The notes below the pieces were generated by a model. It was not told where the DNA came from. It ran no database searches and saw only the letters and a list, made by a program, of their open reading frames with translations. The position numbers and the translations under genes are program-made. DNA of 12,632 nt from Candidatus Cloacimonadota bacterium (GTDB taxonomy: Bacteria; Cloacimonadota; Cloacimonadia; Cloacimonadales; Cloacimonadaceae): positions 1-12,632 of the forward strand of contig JALNYD010000053.1 in the NCBI GenBank assembly GCA_023230025.1. The letters run 5' to 3'. This document shows positions 6,922 through 12,632 of this stretch, one piece after another. Each line of letters starts with the position of its first letter. The stretch's first letter is position 1.

Positions 6922-6944
6922 AAAGAAATTGAAAGGAGAATATT

Positions 6945-9845
6945 ATGACTACCATCACTAGGAACCTTGGTCTTGCTGCTATGGCTATGTTTGCAGTAGT
7001 TTGTTTTGGAGTGAATCCAGGCTGGAGCGGAACAGACCGATTACATGAAAGCTCTCCATATGTATCCAGTGTTGTGGAGATAGTTACTGATAGTCAGGGT
7101 AATACAATTTCCGGTCATTATGCTAAGGGTCCATGCTTCATTGGGGAGTATTACTCAGCTCCTTTAACTGGACCTTGGGGCAGTTCCTATATCTGGAAGC
7201 AAGATCCCGATGGCAACACATTATGGGTGAAACAGATTGCTGCAGCAGTGATAATTGATGATCTTGGCACCGACGCAGATGGGAATATATACTTTATGGC
7301 CAAGTATTTGGACGCTATAGTATTGGAAGATAATGAGTTTGTTCCCATTGACTGGTGTGATTACATAATAGCAAAGCTAAATCCCCAAGGTGAATACCAA
7401 TGGATTACCAATGTAGGCTATGTTGATTATATGTCGGATTTTTGCGTCGGTTCGGATGGAAGCTGTTTTATCACAGGTGATCTTGACCACGGATTCAACC
7501 GCATTGGCCCATTTATAATGAATGATTTGTCATATAGTGATATGTTTTTAGCGAAGCTGAATGCGTCGGGAACCTGGCAATGGGCACAGCGCGCTACGGG
7601 TACAAGTATAGTAACTGGACAGATTATTAGTCCAGATAATAATGGAGCTTGCTATGTGCTGGGAAAAGCTCTGGGTGATCTGACGATTGGATCGTTCTAT
7701 TTGCCGGAGTTAGGCTATAGCCATATGAATTTTGTGGCTTATTACAGTCCCAATGGAGATGTTGCCTGGGTAAAAGGTCTCGATACGGACTCAACACCCA
7801 TGACAATTGTTCACGATGGGCAGGGGAACGCTTATATACTGTCCAATTTCCAATACCCCGAGGAAAATCCCAAGATTCATATGGTAAATGAAGATACGGA
7901 ACCTACAATTGTATTTAGTATGCCTGAGACAGGTTCAATATGGGGTATGGGACTGAAAACTGATGCTTCCGGGAATTTCTACCTGATGGGGACATACTCG
8001 CTTCCTTTCAGCCTTGAAGGAGCGAGTTTCGATGCCCAGCACGGGGTCTTCTTTTTAAAACTGGACGGGAGTTTTAATGTGGTTTGGGGATCATGCCAGA
8101 CCAACGCTTTTAGCTGGATGGCAGTAACTGATGATGGTTTGCTGCGTGGTATAAGGATAAACTCAGATGTTCAGCCCATTGGAGGTTTTTATACCTTTCC
8201 ACGCCTTTATTTGAGCTATGTGGCAGGGATGGATAGCTGTGGACAAATCGCTTGGATGCGTTCTGCCATGGATCAAAGAATTGGTAGCCAGGGAGTGGAC
8301 CTGTGTTTTGATCCACTCGGCAATAGATACGTATGTGGCGTTTATGAGGGAGCTTTCCTTAGCCAGGAGACTCTCTATCTGAATAAGGGAGCCTCCGGAA
8401 ACGACATCTTCATTACTAAAACTGACAGTTTTGGTAACCGGCAGTGGCTTGTAAGTGCGGGAGGTTCACAAAACGATGAAGTGAAATCCATTGTAGCTGA
8501 TGGCAACCAGAATACTTACGTTACAGGCTGCTTTGAAGGGAATATCCAATTCGGAGATATTGGCCTGGAATCACAAGGAGCCGAGGATATCTTTCTGGCA
8601 AAACTGGATAATGAGGGGAACTGGCTCTGGGCCTTCAGTTTCGGTGGAACAGGTTCAGACAAGGGATTGGACTTGGCTTTGGATGCCAATGGTGACATAT
8701 ATATGACAGGTTATTTCTCTGATGCAGTTAGTTTTGGCTCTTATCCGCTGCTGAGTTCCGGAGCTTCGGACATCTTTGTGTTGAAGCTTAGCAATAACGG
8801 GATAATCATAGATGCAGCACAAGGTGGCGGCAGCGGGAATGATATCGGAACCGGGATTGGCATGCTGCCATCAGGACAGATAGCGATATGCGGCAGTTTT
8901 GAGGAAGATGCCCAGTTTGGCGATACAAACCTTAGTTCAATGGGTGAACAAGATATATTCTCTGCCACTCTGGATGGCAATTTGAACTGGTTGGGGACAG
9001 TTTCCGCTGGTAGCAGTAATACGGAAGAACTTACCGGTATGGCGATCGATGGAGATGGAAACCGTTATCTGACAGGTTACTTCTATGGAGCTTCCAATAT
9101 TGCTGCTACAGGTTTACAAAGCTATGGTGATAGTGACCTGTTCATAGCAAAGCTTGATAAAGAGGATAACTGGTTATGGGCAGTAAGTGGAGGTAGTGCA
9201 GGTCAGGATCAAGCATTATCTGTGGCTGTTGACCAATCTGGCATGTCCTATCTCACCGGGTTCTCCTCCTCTGCTGTGACTATGGGAGACATCCATGTTG
9301 ATTCCTTTTACGGGATCAACATTCTCTGTGCCGGGATTAATTCAAACGGAACCTGGGCTTGGGTAAAACACAGCGGCTCCCATATAGAACACCCCCTATT
9401 TTCGGAGGGACGAGGCAGTGGAATTGCTTTGAACCCGGACGGTAACTGTGTGGTCACCGGGAAATTTTCCGGAGTAACCAGTTTTTCCCAAAGCGAAATA
9501 AATGCAAACGGTTATTATGACTACTTTGTTGGCACCCTGGAATATGGAGTGGATATTGAGGATGATACCATAGTCCCTGCGGCAGATATAACGCTTACAG
9601 CATATCCCAATCCCTTCACCAGTCAACTTAACTGCTCGTTGATCAGTAAAACCATGAAACCAATGGATGTAAGTATCTATAACCTGAAAGGCCAAAGAGT
9701 CCGCCACTTTGCCCAACTGCAAGGTAACTCCTTCCATTGGGATGGCCGGGACGAAAACAATCGCTCCGTTAGTAGCGGGATATATTACATCCGGATTAAC
9801 CAGGGATCATCCACAGTAAGCAAGAAGGTCTTGAAAATCAAGTAA
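6945..9845 (+). CDS. Secreted SBBP-type beta-propeller protein with C-terminal T9SS/FlgD-Ig-like domain
   Basis: 966 residues. GGAG (6935-6938) sits six bases before the ATG. Residues 1-28 look like a signal peptide (R6, then a hydrophobic stretch to about 22). The body is a run of about 60-residue repeats, each containing (S/G)xxDIFxAKLDxxGNWxW, a D-x-x-GN-x-Y-x-TG(Y/C)F segment and an FG-containing strand, as in SBBP (beta-propeller) proteins. Unit marks fall near residues 79, 138, 198, 259, about 316 (degenerate), 367, 423, 482, 545, 606, 667, 728, 790 and 856, that is fourteen, or two sevens. Residues about 880-966 have AYPNPF (886-891), SIYNLKGQRVR, WDG and SGIYYIR, ending in basic KKVLKIK; this is the FlgD-Ig/T9SS sorting-type tail. 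It is probably secreted or surface-exposed, with ligand or function unknown; no enzymatic motif was seen. Confidence 0.88.
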   Translation: MTTITRNLGLAAMAMFAVVCFGVNPGWSGTDRLHESSPYVSSVVEIVTDSQGNTISGHYAKGPCFIGEYYSAPLTGPWGSSYIWKQDPDGNTLWVKQIAAAVIIDDLGTDADGNIYFMAKYLDAIVLEDNEFVPIDWCDYIIAKLNPQGEYQWITNVGYVDYMSDFCVGSDGSCFITGDLDHGFNRIGPFIMNDLSYSDMFLAKLNASGTWQWAQRATGTSIVTGQIISPDNNGACYVLGKALGDLTIGSFYLPELGYSHMNFVAYYSPNGDVAWVKGLDTDSTPMTIVHDGQGNAYILSNFQYPEENPKIHMVNEDTEPTIVFSMPETGSIWGMGLKTDASGNFYLMGTYSLPFSLEGASFDAQHGVFFLKLDGSFNVVWGSCQTNAFSWMAVTDDGLLRGIRINSDVQPIGGFYTFPRLYLSYVAGMDSCGQIAWMRSAMDQRIGSQGVDLCFDPLGNRYVCGVYEGAFLSQETLYLNKGASGNDIFITKTDSFGNRQWLVSAGGSQNDEVKSIVADGNQNTYVTGCFEGNIQFGDIGLESQGAEDIFLAKLDNEGNWLWAFSFGGTGSDKGLDLALDANGDIYMTGYFSDAVSFGSYPLLSSGASDIFVLKLSNNGIIIDAAQGGGSGNDIGTGIGMLPSGQIAICGSFEEDAQFGDTNLSSMGEQDIFSATLDGNLNWLGTVSAGSSNTEELTGMAIDGDGNRYLTGYFYGASNIAATGLQSYGDSDLFIAKLDKEDNWLWAVSGGSAGQDQALSVAVDQSGMSYLTGFSSSAVTMGDIHVDSFYGINILCAGINSNGTWAWVKHSGSHIEHPLFSEGRGSGIALNPDGNCVVTGKFSGVTSFSQSEINANGYYDYFVGTLEYGVDIEDDTIVPAADITLTAYPNPFTSQLNCSLISKTMKPMDVSIYNLKGQRVRHFAQLQGNSFHWDGRDENNRSVSSGIYYIRINQGSSTVSKKVLKIK

Positions 9846-9997
9846 GCAAACAGACGCCACTCTGGCTGTCGCTGATCTCATTCGAGCTACACAACAGGAA
9901 CGATTGCTGTTCATACATTGTACAGGGATTGATGGCAGTCATTGAAAAATGCGCGTCAACAGAAGTGATCCCCAATCCGAGCGCCCTTCACCCGTAA

Positions 9998-10017
9998 CGT
10001 AGCTTTCCAAAGCTACG
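9998..10017. repeat. Perfect short hairpin (CGTAGCTTT / AAAGCTACG)
   Basis: Nine-base arms are perfectly complementary around CC; sterically the loop would be TCCA with eight base pairs. No T-run follows on either strand. It is the first of three hairpins in the convergent gap. Confidence 0.75.
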
Positions 10018-10027
10018 AGATTAGACG

Positions 10028-10046
10028 GTACGGCGACCGCCTGTAC
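10028..10046. repeat. Short GC-rich hairpin
   Basis: GTAC-GGC (10028-10034) pairs with GCC-T-GTAC (10039-10046) around a GACC loop, with a single bulged T at 10042. Confidence 0.5.
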
Positions 10047-10107
10047 ACCATGGGACTGCCCTGCAGAGCCGGAAGCCGACAATGCCGTAGCTGATCCTAG
10101 CTTCAAT

Positions 10108-10128
10108 AGTAGGGGGATCCCTGCTACT
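10108..10128. repeat. Short inverted repeat around GGGATCCC
   Basis: AGTAG (10108-10112) and CTACT (10124-10128) enclose the palindrome GGGATCCC (10114-10121), giving a nested inverted repeat. It may contribute to bidirectional termination or be part of a dispersed repeat; neither is shown by the sequence. Confidence 0.5.
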
Positions 10129-10198
10129 GGCGCAGAATGTAGGGCTGCAACTATATGTACTGCGTATCTACCGATAAGGTGCTTGCTGGTATCTGATC

Positions 10199-11521
10199 CT
10201 ATTTCATCAGAACCATTTTCATCACAGACGAATCTTCACCCGCGATCAAGCGGCAGAGATACAGACCACTTCCCTGGTCATTGCCCCCAGCGTCCTTCCC
10301 ATCCCAAAAGGCTTGGTATTGTCCGGGCTCAGAGTGATGATGCTTCAAGATCTGAATAAGCTGTCCGCGGTGATTGTAAATCTGAAGCTCAACCGTACGG
10401 GCTTTACGGATATTATAGATAATTCTGGCATTGGGGTTAAAGGGGTTGGGGCTAATGCTTATCAAACCATGTTTTTGAGGAATCTCAGGGTTATTGCTAT
10501 CGTCAAGGGGACTCCCGATCTCAACGAGCACTGGACCGAAAAATCTATTTGAGCCGTCCAGCTCGTTTACTTCCAGCCAATAGTGCCAGATTCCCGGTTC
10601 TACTTCATTGTCTTTGAAACTATAACGCTGTTCCGTAGGAAGATTGTAGGCCTCTATCAAGGGGCTCACAATCATGGCACTTTCCAGTTCCGACTCCTGA
10701 CTGCGAAGCAGGTAGTAGCCGGATAAGTTAGATTCAGACTGTGTAATCCAGGTCAAAGTAGCTTTGCCGTCGCTGGTCGTGAATCCGGTAAATGAGCTTA
10801 ACTCCACCGGTAAAGTGGGAGGTTCACTTTCTACCCAGCTATAATTGCCATTCAGTATAGAACTAAGTCCCGACTTCTGGTCCAAAGTAGCAGGTCCGCT
10901 ACCTTCGTTGAAGCGGAAATAATGCTCGAGATTCTCTGCCGGAATAGTGCCCATGAGAAGTCCGTGGATCTCATTGGAGTCGAGATCGCGGGAATACACT
11001 ACCAGATCATCAATGTAGCCATTGTAATATCTGCCATAGTTGTAGTCCCGGCCAATGCCCGCGTTGCCGGTTGCCAAATAAGTAAACGGTGAAACTGATA
11101 CAGAATTAACCAACAAACCATTTACATAGAAGCGTAAAGTGCTACCATCAAAAGTACCGGCAACATGAGTCCAGGAGCCAACTTGCACCGCATTGGCTGG
11201 GGACGATACGCCATAGACAGACCAATCTGAGCCACCGACAAACAAATCTGCCATGCCATCTCCGCCACACCTCAGTCCTACTCCATGGCTGCTGGGTCCC
11301 ACTCGTACAAAGATTGTGTGCGCATGTACTCCGTCTGAACTGAGAAACAGTGGATGAATCCAGGCAGCTATGGTTAACTTTGTGTTGGATTGCCAAACTG
11401 TTTCTGCTACATCCACATAGCCATTGGGGACCAAGCTGATGGCGTAACTAGTTTGAGCTTCTAAAGATACTAAAACCAAAAAAGACAGAACTGACACCAA
11501 GCATAATTTACTAAGTTTCAT
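10199..11521 (-). CDS. Secreted LamG-domain protein with C-terminal FlgD-Ig/T9SS-like tail
   Basis: 440 residues. AAGGAG (11530-11535) is eight bases before the ATG. A signal peptide covers about 1-22 (K2 and K5, hydrophobic 7-20, EAQ). Residues about 27-190 form a LamG/concanavalin A-like fold: LTIAAWIHP (49-57), GSWTHVAGTFDGSTLRFYVNG (115-135) and GYIDDLVVYSRDLDSNEI (168-185) are diagnostic strands. Residues about 238-340 begin LPVELSSFTG and contain ATLTWITQSESNLSGYYLLR, a beta-sandwich linker common in FCB secreted proteins. Residues 352-440 form the sorting-type domain with SPNPFNPNARIIY, IYNHRGQLI, FWDGKD and GSGLYLCRL, ending KMVLMK. LamG domains often bind glycans or proteins, but the ligand here is unknown and no catalytic domain is present. 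The closing domain type matches the neighbouring propeller protein although the rest is unrelated. Confidence 0.88.
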   Translation of the reverse strand: MKLSKLCLVSVLSFLVLVSLEAQTSYAISLVPNGYVDVAETVWQSNTKLTIAAWIHPLFLSSDGVHAHTIFVRVGPSSHGVGLRCGGDGMADLFVGGSDWSVYGVSSPANAVQVGSWTHVAGTFDGSTLRFYVNGLLVNSVSVSPFTYLATGNAGIGRDYNYGRYYNGYIDDLVVYSRDLDSNEIHGLLMGTIPAENLEHYFRFNEGSGPATLDQKSGLSSILNGNYSWVESEPPTLPVELSSFTGFTTSDGKATLTWITQSESNLSGYYLLRSQESELESAMIVSPLIEAYNLPTEQRYSFKDNEVEPGIWHYWLEVNELDGSNRFFGPVLVEIGSPLDDSNNPEIPQKHGLISISPNPFNPNARIIYNIRKARTVELQIYNHRGQLIQILKHHHSEPGQYQAFWDGKDAGGNDQGSGLYLCRLIAGEDSSVMKMVLMK

Positions 11522-11540
11522 TTCTTTTGCTCCTTATAAA

Positions 11541-11932
11541 GGTTCTTTTACAGATTAACTTACCTCTAGTCCCTTCGAAGTATTACTACTGCTCTGGATT
11601 ACATCTCAAAACAGGGATAGAATGGCTTGATCAAACCTATCAACCCACTGCTACTAAACGCATTATACTCATCACAATAACAAACAATTCACCCTATACC
11701 TGACAAAACTTACCGCATAGTATAGCGATTTTTTCGGGTATGCCAAAGAGTATTTTTGAGCTTGGATAAGTTTGAACTCTCTGCAACTTCACCACGATGG
11801 TAGCATTGAATTTTCCGCTTGACATCAGAAGCCCGCTTCACTGATCTGTTCCCAACGCACTGAGGATCACGTATTGTAGTGTGATACAGTCTGCTAAAGC
11901 ACATAAAATATCCAACATGTAAAGGATCACAA
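11541..11932. other. Intergenic region between the divergent LamG and C25 genes
   Basis: About 390 bases that should hold both divergent promoters. A TATAAT box faces the LamG gene. On the + strand, TAAAAT (11904-11909) and a stand-alone TTGACA (11819-11824) are visible but not properly spaced as one promoter. AAAGGA (11921-11926) is the ribosome binding site of the C25 gene. I see no gene, tRNA or strong hairpin here. Confidence 0.6.
11662..11667 (-). promoter_or_regulatory. Candidate -10 box of the LamG gene
   Basis: A perfect TATAAT lies on the minus strand about 140 bases before the start codon. The best 17-base-spaced partner, GAATTG (11685-11690), is a poor -35 box, so this is tentative. 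Confidence 0.25.
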
Positions 11933-12632
11933 ATGAAAAGAATCCTCCTCATCTTGCTGGGGCTTTGCCTGGTGCAAATGTATGCCCTCAATCCTGTTTC
12001 TCCAGTTGTTACGCAGAGTTTTTCCATTCTTCAAAGTAATAACGCAGCCATTGACCTGCGGTTTGATCTACCTGAATATCAAATATCCGAGATCCATGAA
12101 GCCCGGGGGGATTTTCAACGCATCACTATTGGTAATGCCGGAAGTCTCCAGGAACTGGGTATGCCAGAGCTCCCGGTTCTTTCCACAACCCTTGCCATTC
12201 CCGCTACTGGTGGAGTGAATCTGGAAGTGCTATCGGCAAACGAGCGCGTGGTTAGCGGGATCAGAGCTTATCCCTTGCAGGATGCCTCTCTGCCTGAAAA
12301 CAGTCGCGCCTTCAGCATCAACGATAGCTTCTATGATAGTGCATCCAGCTATCCTCAAAGAGATATCCTCCATAGCGAACCGATGATTATGCGGGATTTG
12401 CGAGTGATCACAATATCCTTGAGCCCCTTTGTATATGATGCCGGAAGGCAGGAACTACGAGTGCGCGAAAGCATGGAAATCCGCCTCAGCTTCAATGATC
12501 AGCCTTCTGTCAATGAACTATCAGCGGTGCCGCAGAGTTTGAGTGCAGCTTTTGCCAAAATCTATGAATCTTCGATATTGAACTTTGATGATTATCGTGA
12601 TTTGGTGCTGGCCAACACTCCCCCTCGCTATT
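11933..12632 (+). CDS. Gingipain-type (C25) peptidase precursor, propeptide part (3' end cut by window)
   Basis: 233 complete codons are open from this ATG to the window edge. AAAGGA lies six bases upstream. MKRILLILLGLCLVQMYA (1-18) is a clear signal peptide. The following segment matches the N-terminal propeptide of gingipain-like C25 cysteine peptidases: GMPELPVLSTTLAIPATGG near residues 81-99, then RVVSGIRAYPLQ, the ILHSEP and RDLRVITISLSPFVYD strands, RQELRVRESMEIRLSF, and the closing FAKIYESSILNFDDYR. The window ends at TPPRY, roughly where the family's catalytic domain begins, so catalytic His and Cys residues cannot be checked. C25 propeptides also occur on proteins lacking a peptidase domain, so activity is unproven. 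It would be secreted, and in related bacteria such proteins usually end in a T9SS tail. Confidence 0.82.
   Translation, partial: MKRILLILLGLCLVQMYALNPVSPVVTQSFSILQSNNAAIDLRFDLPEYQISEIHEARGDFQRITIGNAGSLQELGMPELPVLSTTLAIPATGGVNLEVLSANERVVSGIRAYPLQDASLPENSRAFSINDSFYDSASSYPQRDILHSEPMIMRDLRVITISLSPFVYDAGRQELRVRESMEIRLSFNDQPSVNELSAVPQSLSAAFAKIYESSILNFDDYRDLVLANTPPRY

Larger units (their letters stand above)
6500..6944. other. Intergenic region between tRNA-Arg and the propeller gene
   Basis: 445 bases with no credible gene. It contains the tRNA promoter candidate near the left end, the long hairpin at 6626-6709, a second stem-loop at 6712-6748, and the ribosome binding site of the + strand gene at the right end. 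Open frames crossing it have no recognisable protein features, and one starts inside the tRNA. Between about 6750 and 6890 I see nothing specific. Confidence 0.7.
9846..10198. other. Structured intergenic region between convergent genes
   Basis: 353 non-coding bases between the stops of the propeller and LamG genes. It holds at least three short inverted repeats (entered separately) within 9998-10128, in a stretch that looks more GC-rich than its surroundings. A weak stem (GACGCCA / TGGCTGTC, 9853-9870) lies just after the propeller gene stop but has no T-run. No tRNA, ORF or recognised RNA family was seen. Confidence 0.6.

Noticed and set aside
7179..9575. Repeated DNA as a tandem or CRISPR-like array
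   Set aside because: The periodicity is at protein level (about 61 residues) with diverged codons; there are no identical DNA repeats and spacers.
9396..9737. 113-codon - strand frame opposite the C-terminus of the propeller protein
   Set aside because: The + strand carries clear repeat and sorting-domain motifs throughout this stretch.
9853..9870. Possible terminator just after the propeller gene stop
   Set aside because: The stem is short with a bulge and no T-run follows, so it is mentioned only as part of the intergenic region.
11710..12027. 105-codon - strand frame
   Set aside because: It starts antisense within the C25 signal peptide region and has no recognised similarity; the + strand C25 propeptide reading is clearly the real one.

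Overview
The window looks like a chromosomal segment from a Gram-negative-type bacterium of the FCB superphylum. Candidatus Cloacimonadota is my best guess, but this is an inference from gene content: an LPS-type glycan operon with an MsbA-like exporter, plus large secreted proteins ending in a FlgD-Ig/T9SS-type C-terminal domain, and a gingipain-type (C25) propeptide protein. No taxonomic marker such as rRNA is present.

Left part (1-6499), all on the minus strand. Read in transcription order it holds a tRNA-Arg(ACG) gene, a terminator-like hairpin, then a tightly packed six-gene operon: an MsbA-like ABC exporter, a WaaE/KdtX-like GT2 glycosyltransferase, a GT9 (heptosyltransferase-type) glycosyltransferase, an ATP-grasp ligase, a CDP-glycerol glycerophosphotransferase-like protein, and a TatD-family metal hydrolase cut by the window edge. 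Most junctions are stop/start overlaps (ATGA or TAATG), or have the Shine-Dalgarno sequence touching the preceding stop. The first five genes fit assembly, decoration and export of an LPS core or similar lipid-linked glycan. The ATP-grasp and glycerophosphotransferase-like members suggest a non-sugar decoration (amino acid-like or phosphate-linked), which is inference.

Middle (6500-6944). There is no credible gene here. The gap carries a candidate tRNA promoter, a long near-perfect hairpin (6626-6709: 40-position arms, 35 paired, TTTT loop), a second stem-loop just after it, and the leader of the next gene.

Right part (6945-12632). A 966-residue secreted protein (+) is built from about fourteen ~60-residue repeats, read here as two seven-bladed beta-propellers, with a C-terminal FlgD-Ig/T9SS-like domain. 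It converges with a 440-residue LamG-domain protein (-) ending in the same type of domain. The 353-base gap between them is non-coding and rich in short hairpins. Divergent from the LamG gene is the start of a gingipain-type C25 peptidase precursor (+), cut off near the start of its expected catalytic domain. These three are probably surface or secreted proteins.

The strongest candidates for something undescribed are the glycan operon with its unusual ATP-grasp protein, the long hairpin element at 6626-6709, and the structured convergent intergenic region. No CRISPR array, insertion sequence, phage gene or defence system was recognised.
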